From assembly GCF_012113595.1 (NCBI RefSeq), contig NZ_CP050831.1:4526001-4590000 (forward strand): DNA of 64,000 nucleotides. Direction: 5' to 3'. The notes under the pieces are model-generated. The model was given only the letters and a program-made list of their open reading frames with translations, was not told the origin of the DNA and made no database searches. Origin of the DNA: Bacteroides faecium. Its GTDB lineage: Bacteria; Bacteroidota; Bacteroidia; Bacteroidales; Bacteroidaceae. The first letter of the stretch is position 1, and every line of letters begins with the position of its first letter. The position numbers and the translations under genes were made by a program. Below are positions 28,001 to 37,021 of this stretch, piece after piece.

Positions 28001-28473
28001 CATACAATAGTGTAAACAGAACATATGATGACTATAAACTGGACGGTCAGATTTATACAGCCGATCAGCAGAAAGATGACTTCTGGGCATACATCAATCA
28101 AGATAGCTATTTGAAAAAGCACAAAGGAGAGTATGTGGAACGTGGCGGAGTTACAATGCCTTGGCATCATCAATTAGATTTGAAATTCATGCAAGATTTT
28201 TATCTGAAAGTAGGTGGCAAACGTCATACTCTCCAATTTGGTGTAGACATCAAGAACTTCTTGAATTTATTAAATTCGGATTGGGGATTGTATAAGACAT
28301 TAAATAATACGAATCTTTTGGCTTATGATAAAGGAAATAGTACTACCGGAGAAGGTAAGGGATATACATTCCAAAAGAGTAGTGGTAAAAGGTTGACAGA
28401 GACATATACCAAGTATAAAGATTTCAGGTCAACATACTCTGTTCAATTCAGCCTTCGTTATATTTTCCATTAA
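25093..28473 (+). CDS. Large TonB-dependent receptor (Oar-like)
   Basis: A 1126-residue outer-membrane receptor. Signal peptide 1-22, carboxypeptidase-regulatory-like domain about 25-115, plug about 120-240 (with VTKSGTNDFYATAYTYLN at its end, the Oar-type pattern), and a long barrel ending in SLRYIFH. Oar-like receptors take up or secrete large ligands such as peptides. It is alone on its transcript, with terminators before and after. It shares its upstream element with the receptor-lipoprotein operon just before it, which suggests both respond to the same condition. Confidence 0.92.
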   Translation: MLKRLRFILTVITLLAAVGISAQVTTATMSGKVTAQDEPIIGATVVAIHEPSGTRYGTVTNVSGQFNLQGMRTGGPYKVEISYVGYQTAIYRGVTLALGENYVLNVSLKESSELLDEIVVTASKNSNMKSDRAGAITNIGEEQMAMIPTVGRSMNDIMRLTPQGANTGNGFAVGGGNYRQSSVTVDGAAFSNSFGIGSNLPGGGSPISLDALEQIAVSVTPFDVRQSGFIGGAINAVTKSGTNDFYATAYTYLNNENLNGNKVGDLELIREKSQKYLYGASFGGAIIKNKLFFFVNGEYEDNVTAGPKSRARLSENDDWGANTANVNRPTVGKMDEIRNYFIDKYDYDPGRYQGYSIKTPAYKLMARLDWNINDNNKLNFRFTRAHSKDNSGPTSSVSPFYATDIYDGGAAASKGSGNVNHNAAMYFENSRYFKEYNFTSYASEWNSKWMDGRLNNVTRVTYSFQDEPRSYDGAADFPTIDILEDGAVYARIGPDVFSPGNLAQARTFVLTDELSYTAGVHNLLAGFQFEYNKATNGFQQAGNGFYVYESWDSFKNNNYPKAFAITHSNAADYSQFKAEMKTMQYSLYLQDQMNISENFKLTAGIRLEMPKYPSLKNNYNEDFARCDFGGVSYSTDQLPSAKISVSPRVGFNWDITGERKYVLRGGTGIYVGRLPFVWLVSAVGNSNVGQHQYYYTNAATAALKPYFQPSVSGVLNELYPNGRTTDITSPKDPTIIDKDLKMPSTWKTSLAFDAKLPGDIDFSIESIFNKDINPAVISNKAYKPSEVTQTFNPNDTRNSYSKYTDPSWTNKDGKQNVYFIENGGHKAYYYSITAQLAKSFDFGLYLSAAYTHSKAKSYSDGIGDQVTSAYKTNTYSINGINEHETGYGTYVSPHRVVASAGYRLEYAKRFASSLSFIYEGMNMGYAGGYGYARYSYTFAGNIVGDGGANSLLYVPASREELNNWTFAEKTYNSVNRTYDDYKLDGQIYTADQQKDDFWAYINQDSYLKKHKGEYVERGGVTMPWHHQLDLKFMQDFYLKVGGKRHTLQFGVDIKNFLNLLNSDWGLYKTLNNTNLLAYDKGNSTTGEGKGYTFQKSSGKRLTETYTKYKDFRSTYSVQFSLRYIFH

Positions 28474-28501
28474 TAGGACTGGCTTTATATGTATAAAGAC
28501 A

Positions 28502-28537
28502 AAAGGCTGCCTTCAAATGCAAGGGCAGCCTTTTTTG
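28502..28537 (+). terminator. Terminator after the large TonB receptor
   Basis: AAAGGCTGCC pairs with GGGCAGCCTTT around a loop of about 12 nt, followed by a T run. Confidence 0.88.
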
Positions 28538-28565
28538 TGTTATTTATGAGTTTAATTCCGAATTT

Positions 28566-29666
28566 TTACATCTTCACCCTCATCACCACCGGATTATGGT
28601 CGCTATAATTCAATTCCGGTGAAAAATAATCTATACTCTTCAATTCCGGTGAATGGAGAATATAGTCGATTCTCAGCAGATGTTTGAAATACTTGAAAGT
28701 GTACATATACCCGTGTCCGCTTGTCTTGAACCCATCCTGCAACTTATCACCTTTCACCGTGTGATACACATACGACGAAGGCAGGGAGTTAAAGTCACCG
28801 CAGACCAGAGTAGGATAGGGGGATTCTGAAATCAACAGGTTAAGAATATTAGCTTGGACGGCGCGTTTTTCAAAGTTCTCATGCAGCCCGTCCATTAGAG
28901 TAAGAGCCGCACGCTCTGCCCGTTGCGTATTATCCGTACGAAGTTCCTTTTCCAGCTTGCGCTTGTTACGGCTCACTTCTGTAGTCTGGAGATGATTATT
29001 GAACAGGCGAATCATTCGCCCGTTGACCTCAATATCACACCAAAGACTGCAATTCTTGGAGTCAGGATAGATGATAAGATGCTCCTCTTTGATAGGATAG
29101 CGGCTGAATACAGCCAGTTGCAACAACTGCTCCCCTTCGGGAGAAGAAGGTATGTAATGGTAAGACCAGTGGGAGAGAGCCACGCAAAGACTGTCAATAC
29201 CAAATTCACTATTAATGCCAAACTCCTGAAAACAAAGAATATCCGCTTGCTGGCTCTTCATGTAAGCAGCGATTTCTTTGCATGAATAGCCCGTATGCTC
29301 GTGGTTGAAGGCATCGACATTATAGGTCGCCACGGTCAGTATTCCCGGAGTATATGCCCCCATTTTGACCATCGGCTTCGAAGCCGGGCTGAAAAGAGGA
29401 AACTGGAGCACACTACTGATATATCCCCAGTTGCAAAATATAGCAATCAAAGGAATGAAAACCCAGCACCGCCAACGGGCAGTCCAATAAATGGCAATGG
29501 CCAGGTTTGCCAACAAAAGCACAGGCAGACCTAAACCGATGAAAGGCATAAATTTGAAACTGTCCGGAGTGGCGTTGCCTGCAAAGGCACCGGCTATTGT
29601 TACGCCTGCCAAGACGCCGGTCAGCAGGATAGATATGTAGTAAAATAGTCTGTAAAAGGCTCTCAT
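28566..29666 (-). CDS. Membrane-anchored endonuclease/exonuclease/phosphatase (EEP) family protein
   Basis: A 366-residue protein with three N-terminal membrane helices (about residues 5-30, 40-62 and 68-90) and an outward-facing DNase-I-like domain. The metal and catalytic motifs are seen: CFQEFG (Glu), LVCGDFNSLP (Asp, Asn), RIDYILHS and the final YSDHNPV (Asp-His). The family cuts nucleic acids or phosphoesters such as sphingomyelin and inositol phosphates. The topology places the active site outside the inner membrane. It lies 126 bases downstream of the hybrid kinase on the same strand. Confidence 0.9.
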   Translation of the reverse strand: MRAFYRLFYYISILLTGVLAGVTIAGAFAGNATPDSFKFMPFIGLGLPVLLLANLAIAIYWTARWRCWVFIPLIAIFCNWGYISSVLQFPLFSPASKPMVKMGAYTPGILTVATYNVDAFNHEHTGYSCKEIAAYMKSQQADILCFQEFGINSEFGIDSLCVALSHWSYHYIPSSPEGEQLLQLAVFSRYPIKEEHLIIYPDSKNCSLWCDIEVNGRMIRLFNNHLQTTEVSRNKRKLEKELRTDNTQRAERAALTLMDGLHENFEKRAVQANILNLLISESPYPTLVCGDFNSLPSSYVYHTVKGDKLQDGFKTSGHGYMYTFKYFKHLLRIDYILHSPELKSIDYFSPELNYSDHNPVVMRVKM

Positions 29667-29792
29667 CTAATCTTATAAGTTGTTTATTGAATAGTATACC
29701 GCAATTAGTTATTAATATATTATTTATCTGTCTGTCGTACAGTCTGTCACGCAGGCTGCATATTAGAGGGGCATATTAGAAACACTACACTC

Positions 29793-32465
29793 TTATGATG
29801 TCGACAGCCATTTCTTAATCATCGCCTTTAGCTTGTCCTGCGCTATCGGTTTAGCTATAAAATCATTGCATCCGGCTTCCTGTGCCGCCTTCCGATCCTG
29901 TTCGTAAGCAAAAGCACTTTGAGCGATAATAGGAACAGTTGCAGATAGTTCGCGAATGATTTTCGTAGCTTCCAGACCATCCAGATTCGGCATTTTTATA
30001 TCCATCAGAATAAGGTCAGGCTTCACCTCGTCATACATTATAACCGCTTCCATTCCATCATGCGCACGTATAAGGCGATGTTTCTTTCCGAGAATAGCTT
30101 CAAGCAAGTCGAAGTTACTGTCCGTATCTTCGGCAACCAGGATACAAGCCGGTTTGACATTATCCCCATCTTGCGTTGCTTCGCTAGAAGCCGAATCTCC
30201 ATTCATTGACGCTGAATCTCCATCCATTGACGCTACCGCGCCACCTTCACTTTCCAAAATCACTTCCTCTTTCCCTGCACCCGTCCCCTTGTACGGCAAA
30301 GTAAACTTAAACGTTGTCCCCACTCCAAACTCCGAACTGACCGAAATCTGTCCGCCGAGCCGTTCAACGATTGACTTACAGATAGACAACCCCAGTCCCG
30401 TCCCCTGCGCATGCTGGTTCAACTTGGCGAAACGTTCGAACACACGCCCCACCTTTTCCGGTTCAATGCCCGTGCCGGTATCCGTTACATGGAAAACAAT
30501 CTGATTATCCACCAACTCATAACCATAACTGATACTACCTTCCTTCGTAAACTTCACCGCATTCCCAATCAGATTCGAAATCACCTGGAACACCCGGTTC
30601 TTATCCGTTTCAATCATCATACTCTCGTCCGAAGGCTCATAAACGAGACTTACCCCCTGCGGAGTGCGGAATATATGCGCGTCATACACTTCCTTGCACA
30701 AGTGATGCAGGTTGGTAGGCCCAAAAGAGAACTCGATAGTCCCCGATTCAATTTTCGACAAATCGAGAATCTCGTTAATCAGCGTCAGAAGCCGTTCGTT
30801 ATTGGCATTCACAATATTGTAATACGTCTTTCTCTCCTCTGCATCGTCGCTTTCGGCGATAAGGTGTGAGAAACCGACAATCGCATTCAGCGGAGTGCGT
30901 ATCTCATGGCTCATATTGGCGAGAAAAGCCGATTTGAGGTTATCGGACATCTCCGCCTTTTCTTTGGACGACATCAGCTCCCGTTTTATCATCTCCAGTT
31001 CCGTGACATCCCATTCGATACTAACGATGATAGGAGAGGAGAGTTCGTCGCCGTCCACCCGTATCTTCCGTTTGTCGAGGATAATCAGATTCCCGTTCCT
31101 GTCCTTTCCTTCCGCCGTCCAGTGCATTCCCTTTCCGGTGCTGGCGACCTGAAGATCTTCCTGCCGCTTCTTCTCCGCCACGATAAACGGATAATAGTCG
31201 AAGTCATTCATACCGATGGAAGTACCGTTGAATACATCCCGGTTGTACGATTCGCGGTTTCGGTAAATATATCGGAAATCATTATTAATCTCCTTCACCA
31301 CAATCCCCGCAGGAAGATTGTTAATAGTAGTATCCATAATCAAGTTCAACCGCTTGATTTGCGCCTCATACCTCATGCGTTCGGAAATATCATGCGCGAA
31401 CGACCAGTAACTATCCTCACCCTCATCATTGGTCACCTTGTACATCGTACATTCGTATGCCAATATATCCTTATTGATTTTCGACGGGTGCGGGGCAATG
31501 AACTTATTGTTTCCGCCATCCGTAGCATCTTTGCAGCGTGCGTACCATGCTTCTTGCGTAGGCAAGTCCGCCGCCACATTATATATTTTCAGCCGACTGA
31601 TGTCCCTGTTTTCCGCTATCCCGTGATTCTGCAGGAAACGACGGTTGGCAAAGATAACCGTCCCGTCCGGTTTGGCGGCAAAGATACTTTCTTTCGCGTT
31701 GTTGATGGCATGCGTCAACGTGTTGATGTCGTTTCTGCGAAGCTGTGTATCCGTTATATTCTGGATATACCCTTCGATATTCAGGCTGCCGTCCGGCAGT
31801 TGTTCGCGCAGATATGTCTGGATAGTCATATAAAAAATCTTCCCGTCCAGGCGGACACGATAGTTAATACTTTCCGTGTTGAATCCTTCCAGGTTCCTGC
31901 CGCACCACTCCATGAAAGTATGGCAATCCTCTTTGACAATCAGTTCCTTGTATTTGTCAAACGAGATATGCTGAACTTCCTCTTTCGCCAGCACACCCGT
32001 GTAACCTAGATAATGAAAGACATTCTCATTCGTATTATACGTCCATTGTCCGATTTGCGCCACCTTCTGAATCTCCCGCAGCGTTCGGTTCGTATGCTCC
32101 AGCTTGCGTTTCACATTGCTTCTTTGCGTGATGTCACGATACTGGCAGAGCACCATGTCGTCATAAGGATGCATGAGACACTTGAAATAATACGTCTCAC
32201 CTTTCAGTACCAACTTGAAATTCTTGCTGATACTCCTTTGCTCTTCAAGCACCGTCTGAAAGACGGGCACCACTCTCTCCCGTGTATATTCCGGCAGAAG
32301 TTCGAATATATTCTTCCCTAAAAGTATATCTTCTTGCAGAAACCAAGCATCACAATACGGCGCGATGTCTACGCAGACACCGTTCCGGTCGATCAACAGC
32401 ATCGTATCAGCCGTCAGCTTCAGTATTCTCTGTGCGTTACTTGCATCATGTAATGTCCTGTCCAT
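29793..32465 (-). CDS. Hybrid sensor histidine kinase with multiple PAS domains and receiver
   Basis: A 890-residue soluble kinase. About four PAS-like domains (10-115, 130-245, 250-365, 375-490) precede HisKA with His520 in NMSHEIRTP, an HATPase domain (GTGLGLSICKS), a Ser/Asp/Gly linker with a twice-repeated 7-residue unit (DNA 30193-30234), and a C-terminal receiver with Asp822 in LMDIKMP. It has no membrane helix and no DNA-binding output. It is the last gene of the minus-strand polysaccharide run, 73 bases after the stop of the GT2 gene, so it may regulate or be co-expressed with that locus. HisKA is almost the same as in the kinase at 15344. Confidence 0.92.
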   Translation of the reverse strand: MDRTLHDASNAQRILKLTADTMLLIDRNGVCVDIAPYCDAWFLQEDILLGKNIFELLPEYTRERVVPVFQTVLEEQRSISKNFKLVLKGETYYFKCLMHPYDDMVLCQYRDITQRSNVKRKLEHTNRTLREIQKVAQIGQWTYNTNENVFHYLGYTGVLAKEEVQHISFDKYKELIVKEDCHTFMEWCGRNLEGFNTESINYRVRLDGKIFYMTIQTYLREQLPDGSLNIEGYIQNITDTQLRRNDINTLTHAINNAKESIFAAKPDGTVIFANRRFLQNHGIAENRDISRLKIYNVAADLPTQEAWYARCKDATDGGNNKFIAPHPSKINKDILAYECTMYKVTNDEGEDSYWSFAHDISERMRYEAQIKRLNLIMDTTINNLPAGIVVKEINNDFRYIYRNRESYNRDVFNGTSIGMNDFDYYPFIVAEKKRQEDLQVASTGKGMHWTAEGKDRNGNLIILDKRKIRVDGDELSSPIIVSIEWDVTELEMIKRELMSSKEKAEMSDNLKSAFLANMSHEIRTPLNAIVGFSHLIAESDDAEERKTYYNIVNANNERLLTLINEILDLSKIESGTIEFSFGPTNLHHLCKEVYDAHIFRTPQGVSLVYEPSDESMMIETDKNRVFQVISNLIGNAVKFTKEGSISYGYELVDNQIVFHVTDTGTGIEPEKVGRVFERFAKLNQHAQGTGLGLSICKSIVERLGGQISVSSEFGVGTTFKFTLPYKGTGAGKEEVILESEGGAVASMDGDSASMNGDSASSEATQDGDNVKPACILVAEDTDSNFDLLEAILGKKHRLIRAHDGMEAVIMYDEVKPDLILMDIKMPNLDGLEATKIIRELSATVPIIAQSAFAYEQDRKAAQEAGCNDFIAKPIAQDKLKAMIKKWLSTS

Positions 32466-32538
32466 GTCTGTTTTCTTTTTTTAGATGATTGAGACTGTCG
32501 TGTCCCATTAAGATAACAAAAGATTCTGAGATTTGTTT

Positions 32539-33753
32539 TTATTTCTCCGCCCGCTTCGCCTTTTCCCAGGCACCGCTTCCTTTCTTCTTTTTCAGATAGC
32601 GTATTCCTTTCAATACATTGACATTCATAAAAAGAAAATAATATGGGATGAAGAGTAACTTATTCTTTATCTGCCTGGTAGACAGATAATACCCCCAATA
32701 CCCTAAAACATAAAAGAGAACCTGCAACCCGAGCAACACCCCATAAAACACCGACGAGCCCCCCAGCAATAAAATCGCTACATTCAGCGGTAAGAGAGCG
32801 AACAACAGAAACGGCGTGACAGACCACCGCAACACCCGGTGCGACGTATATTGAAAACTCAACACCCCGTACCGGAAAGGATTCAGCAACGGGCGCAACC
32901 GCCAGATAGACTGCAAACCGCCCGCAGCAATGCGTACCTTCCTCTTCTCTTCTTCCCGCATATCGGCCGATCCGCTTTCGACAGCATACGCATTGGTACA
33001 ATAAGCAATCGTGTATCCCTTCATCGTAATCCTCAACGAAAGAATAAAATCATCCAGCAACGTATCCGGCTCCATCGCCTCGAACAACTCCCGGCGTACG
33101 GCAAACAGCTCTCCCGCAGCCCCTACAGCCGAGTACAACCGTGCATCCAACGCCTTCAACGTCGACTCATACTTCCAGTAAATCCCTTCGCCACCGGCAG
33201 CCGCCCCGTCCTTCGTCTGCACGGCAATCCGTTTTTCACCAGCCACACAACCCACTTTCGGATCCTGAAACGCAAGCACAATCTCCCGTATCGCTTCGCG
33301 GTTTACCATCGTATTGGCGTCCGTGAAGACTACAAGCGGAGTGTCTATAAGCGTCATTCCCCGTGTCATTGCCGCCGTCTTACCCTGCCGCAATGGTTGA
33401 AAATATACCGTCGCCTTCCCCTGCCAACGAGTTTGCAAACGGTCGTTCGTCCCGTCATCACTGCCGTCCGTCACCCAGACAATACGCAACTTATCCGCAG
33501 GATAATCGAGCTCAAGACTGTTCTCCATCTTCTCATCCACCACATCTTCCTCATTGAAAGCAGTGATGAAGAGTGTCACTTCCGGCAGTGCCTCGTCTGC
33601 CGATGGCAGTGAACGCTTCACCGGCTTCACGAAAAGTTCTTTCAGCTTGACAAGGATATAAAGCACGATTCCGTAGCCCAGATACGTGTAGAACACGATA
33701 AACAGGGCAAACCAAAAAATAATTTCGAGACAGAGAGTAAGAGTATTGTTCAT
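32539..33753 (-). CDS. Membrane GT2 glycosyltransferase (poly-GlcNAc synthase-like)
   Basis: A 404-residue inner-membrane glycosyltransferase: helix at 8-33, GT-A domain about 58-290, then two or three helices near 300-380. Processive GT2 landmarks are ITAFNEE, VTDGSDDGT, FTDANT (residues 144-149), the TLLDDF acid, and GGLQSIWR in the place of the QxxRW motif. The layout resembles the PgaC/IcaA type rather than a single-addition enzyme. It directly follows a lipoprotein with deacetylase-like motifs, which supports a beta-linked amino-sugar polymer, but the sugar is inferred. The C terminus is Lys-rich. Confidence 0.85.
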   Translation of the reverse strand: MNNTLTLCLEIIFWFALFIVFYTYLGYGIVLYILVKLKELFVKPVKRSLPSADEALPEVTLFITAFNEEDVVDEKMENSLELDYPADKLRIVWVTDGSDDGTNDRLQTRWQGKATVYFQPLRQGKTAAMTRGMTLIDTPLVVFTDANTMVNREAIREIVLAFQDPKVGCVAGEKRIAVQTKDGAAAGGEGIYWKYESTLKALDARLYSAVGAAGELFAVRRELFEAMEPDTLLDDFILSLRITMKGYTIAYCTNAYAVESGSADMREEEKRKVRIAAGGLQSIWRLRPLLNPFRYGVLSFQYTSHRVLRWSVTPFLLFALLPLNVAILLLGGSSVFYGVLLGLQVLFYVLGYWGYYLSTRQIKNKLLFIPYYFLFMNVNVLKGIRYLKKKKGSGAWEKAKRAEK

Positions 33754-33782
33754 AGCTGTATTATCTATCTAATATTATATAT

Positions 33783-35321
33783 TTATTTGATTCTTTTGAG
33801 TAATTCATCCTTCTTATCCGATTCCTTCAGTATACCCACAAAATAAAGCGCATCATCTTTATTAGCCTTCACGTTCGGATTGGCTTCATACCGTTTCACG
33901 AAGTTCTCAGCATGTTCTGCCAGATACTTCCGGCAGTCGATATTCATCATGACACATTCTTTATCTTTGCAGTAGGCATAAGAAAATCCGGATATATTGT
34001 CGCCAGTCTCGATAGAATCAATATCATCCATCTTTAAGTTGTATAAATTGATGGTGGTAGACGGGTAATAAAAAGCGGTTCCGCCGGGTAGAGTCACGGT
34101 CAGTTCAAGAGTATGGTCGTCTATCCGCCGAGGCATTATCATTCCATTTTTGTAGTAGTAATCATATTCATAATACTCTTCCTGACTGGGCATCCACACG
34201 TTGTCCTGTCCGTCCTTGCCATATTCATCGTTGAGCCACTGGAAAAGTTCCACCCATCCCCAGTCTGTGCCGTGCACACCCACATTGATGGCTGCCCGCT
34301 CTTCTTCCGGCTTTGCCAGTTCCTCTTGAATCGCATCCTTTATCCTGTCCTGATTGCTTCTCGGATCAGGTTCGCTGGGCGATGGATCATAAAAAGACCG
34401 TTCTACAGGGACCTTGTATAAATCCATGCTCTGGCAGGGATACAACTTCGTTCCACCTGATTCCGTAGTCATCGTCTGCACCGCCGGATATCTTTCTCCG
34501 GCTCTTATATAAGTATTGTTTCCATCGGGTCTTGCCAGCATCTTGCAACTTCTGCCCAATTTATCGACGATGATATTGTCAGCCATGCCGAGATGTGCCA
34601 GGACATCTTCCTCGCTGTTGGGATCATCCACCTTGAGGTCGTGAAAAGCAATCCCGACACCATAATTGAGCATCTCTTTCACATTTCCCCAGAACAGGCC
34701 GGATTTCATGAAAAACCGGTGATAGTTTTCCGTGTAACCTTTGCCCACCTTCGTCGCCTCGTTCATATATCCCCATTCGGGCGAGAGAGTAGTCGTAAAA
34801 GAGAAACGAATCTCGTTTCCTGCTCCGTCCGTACATCCCAGAGTCTTGCCCAAATAATAGGCGTCGGGTGGAAAATCATCCGCCTGCACATGAGCCAAAT
34901 CATAAAAATACTGGCTTGACAAGGGACGGCCGTTGATAGCCGCCCACGTACAACAAAAAGCCACCTGCTTGCAGTCATCCTGTGTCAGCATGAACAGCCA
35001 GGATTTGTTATACTTTAATGGTGGAAATTCGGGGCGCAATGAGTAAATATCCTGCGGGAGCGGCGTACGGGTACGAATTGTTATTTTCGCTTCAACAGAC
35101 TTCACCTCTTTGTCGAACGGATAGAAAAAGTCCGTTTCGCAGACAACTGTTTTTTCTTTCACCTTGCTATTACCATTATCATCATCCTTATCACCTTGGT
35201 ACAGGTTGAGCTTTTTGATACACGAGGTGTTAATCAGGCAGAATAACGCCAGATATACCACCACTTTTCCTTTTCGGGACATGGCTTTAAAGTAGAAATA
35301 TGGAATAGTCCGAAATCTCAT
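33783..35321 (-). CDS. Lipoprotein with divergent polysaccharide-deacetylase-like motifs
   Basis: A 512-residue protein that I do not recognise as a named family. With the start at 35321 the lipobox NTSC gives Cys34; an ATG at 35282 gives a shorter signal. The first start overlaps the methyltransferase stop as ATGA, which favours it. The mature part has MLTQDD at residues 111-116, similar in place and shape to the TFDD metal motif of NodB deacetylases, AFHDLK around 225-230, HGTDWGW near 350, and VWMPSQEEYYEY near 375, like the late strand of that fold. It may be a deacetylase or lyase on the exported polymer. Confidence 0.55.
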   Translation of the reverse strand: MRFRTIPYFYFKAMSRKGKVVVYLALFCLINTSCIKKLNLYQGDKDDDNGNSKVKEKTVVCETDFFYPFDKEVKSVEAKITIRTRTPLPQDIYSLRPEFPPLKYNKSWLFMLTQDDCKQVAFCCTWAAINGRPLSSQYFYDLAHVQADDFPPDAYYLGKTLGCTDGAGNEIRFSFTTTLSPEWGYMNEATKVGKGYTENYHRFFMKSGLFWGNVKEMLNYGVGIAFHDLKVDDPNSEEDVLAHLGMADNIIVDKLGRSCKMLARPDGNNTYIRAGERYPAVQTMTTESGGTKLYPCQSMDLYKVPVERSFYDPSPSEPDPRSNQDRIKDAIQEELAKPEEERAAINVGVHGTDWGWVELFQWLNDEYGKDGQDNVWMPSQEEYYEYDYYYKNGMIMPRRIDDHTLELTVTLPGGTAFYYPSTTINLYNLKMDDIDSIETGDNISGFSYAYCKDKECVMMNIDCRKYLAEHAENFVKRYEANPNVKANKDDALYFVGILKESDKKDELLKRIK

Positions 35322-36106
35322 ACTATCACTATTTGTTTACCTTTTAGTCTCATATACTCTTCCAAACTAATGGGCGAATGCTTATGAGTCTTATTCTTTA
35401 TTTTATTTTTAATCATATAATAAAACGCAGCAGCCACCTTCTTGAACTCTTTGGATGCACTTCTTCGCGGATACAACTGTTCCACCATTTTCCTGCTCCA
35501 CGGTTTGGTGAAGAAATCAGTATACCTCTCGTCAGTCGGGTTGACTACAAAGTCAATATCATCCTTCCATTCACACCGGTTCAGCATCAAATCCCCTTCC
35601 GTGAGCCACAGCAGTTTGTAAGTCAGCGACTGATAAGGCAGATAGTTGAGAAACAGCTCGCCATAGTTATTCTCGTAATTGCCCGGCATCCTGGACTTCT
35701 CAAAGAGAATCAACTTATTGTCCAGATAGAGAATAATCCACTTGTGTGATTTCTTCGGAAAAAGAAATTCGCCCAGCAGGCTGGGAGTTTCCATATACCC
35801 CCTTTTGGCTACCCTGCACTGTTCGCGGATAAAATCCGCAGGATTTTCCACATGTTCAAGCACCTGGTTACAGATCACATAATCAAACTCCTTGTCCTTG
35901 AACGGCAACGCTTCTCCGTTCGCGTTAATAATCTCCTGATGCGGGTAAACCTTTACAGTTCCGCAACGATGATAGTTCGATTCCAGGAATCGTTCTACGA
36001 TGACATCTGCCCGGAAAGTAGGGTTGTGCCCCGGACCCACTTCAAGTACCCTGTCTTTTTTGCTGATTTTCAAATCATCTCTGTCATAGGGATTACGGTT
36101 AATCAT
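35318..36106 (-). CDS. Class I SAM-dependent methyltransferase
   Basis: A 262-residue cytosolic methyltransferase. Motif I is VLEVGPGHNP (residues 21-30), motif II acid near VIVERFLE, motif IV VICNQVLEHVENP (about 92-104), typical of Methyltransf_11-type enzymes. In polysaccharide clusters such proteins methylate sugars or the chain end. Its stop overlaps the start of the next gene by the ATGA arrangement, and it begins 27 bases after the preceding GT2 gene. The C-terminal 90 residues are basic and less conserved. Confidence 0.87.
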   Translation of the reverse strand: MINRNPYDRDDLKISKKDRVLEVGPGHNPTFRADVIVERFLESNYHRCGTVKVYPHQEIINANGEALPFKDKEFDYVICNQVLEHVENPADFIREQCRVAKRGYMETPSLLGEFLFPKKSHKWIILYLDNKLILFEKSRMPGNYENNYGELFLNYLPYQSLTYKLLWLTEGDLMLNRCEWKDDIDFVVNPTDERYTDFFTKPWSRKMVEQLYPRRSASKEFKKVAAAFYYMIKNKIKNKTHKHSPISLEEYMRLKGKQIVIV

Positions 36107-36133
36107 AGCTGCATTTGTTTTATTGTGAATGAC

Positions 36134-36991
36134 TTATTTCTTCTTTATCAAGTTGCTATCTTCATCTATATACTCTTTCTTTTTAGTAAATATTCCTCCG
36201 ATACCTTTCAATCCCTTTACGACACGTACCTTGAAACTATTGAACAAACTACCGTCGGCACCCACTGTACCATACCCCGTCACGGCACGAGCCTTCCGGC
36301 TGCGCACGAACGCAATCTTGCCAAACTGCTTGAGTTGCAGAGCCAGATACCCATCCTCGCCACGGATGATGTCCGTGCGTATCCCCGTTGTCCGTGCATA
36401 TTCCGTGCGATAAGCAAATACAAGTCCGCGCACACTCAACTCCGGACGCTTGAACGACTGCAACCACAGATGCAAATCACGCGCAGCTTCATAAACCATC
36501 AATCCGAACTTCGAATGTGCTTCGTCAGGAATATAACTCCATAGCGAACTCACGCCCACCACGCCCGGACGTTCCAGCGCATCCACCATCATTTCCACAT
36601 ACTTGGGCGGATACATCGTGTCCGAATCAATATTAATGTGATACTTCCCCCGTGCATGAGTCAAACCGCAAAGACGGGCGAAACCGCAACTGTGCTGCGT
36701 CTCCGTATAATAAGGTACGCCGCAAGCCTGAAAAATCTCCGCTGTCCGGTCTTTCGATTCATTATCCACACCGATAATCTCCACGGGATACTTGCACTTC
36801 ATCTCGCTCAATGACCATAGACACGCCAACAGATGCTTCTCCTCATTGTATCCGATCAACGACACCGTGACAACCGGATGCTCACTTTGCAGTCCTGCAA
36901 TATTCTGCCGCACCTCTTCGACGACACTTGGCGGCGCCTCTGAAAAAGGCTTCTCGTATACTTGCAGATATTTACTGTACCATTGGCTCAT
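36134..36991 (-). CDS. GT2 family glycosyltransferase
   Basis: A 285-residue GT-A enzyme with VSLIGYNEEKHLLACLWSL, DNESKDRT and the metal-binding NIDSDTMYP (DSD). It has no membrane helices and ends in a Lys-rich tail. The ATG at 36991 was chosen because an AGAAAGGA ribosome site lies 8 bases before it; the frame is open to 37021. It acts in the polysaccharide repeat-unit assembly, donor sugar unknown. Confidence 0.87.
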   Translation of the reverse strand: MSQWYSKYLQVYEKPFSEAPPSVVEEVRQNIAGLQSEHPVVTVSLIGYNEEKHLLACLWSLSEMKCKYPVEIIGVDNESKDRTAEIFQACGVPYYTETQHSCGFARLCGLTHARGKYHINIDSDTMYPPKYVEMMVDALERPGVVGVSSLWSYIPDEAHSKFGLMVYEAARDLHLWLQSFKRPELSVRGLVFAYRTEYARTTGIRTDIIRGEDGYLALQLKQFGKIAFVRSRKARAVTGYGTVGADGSLFNSFKVRVVKGLKGIGGIFTKKKEYIDEDSNLIKKK

Positions 36992-37021
36992 AACCGAATC
37001 CTTTCTTCTATGATTATACAA

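Noticed and set aside
36134..36992. Start of the GT2 gene at 37021
   Set aside because: The ATG at 36991 has an AGAAAGGA site at the right distance; the longer form adds ten residues (mostly polar) with no clear ribosome site.
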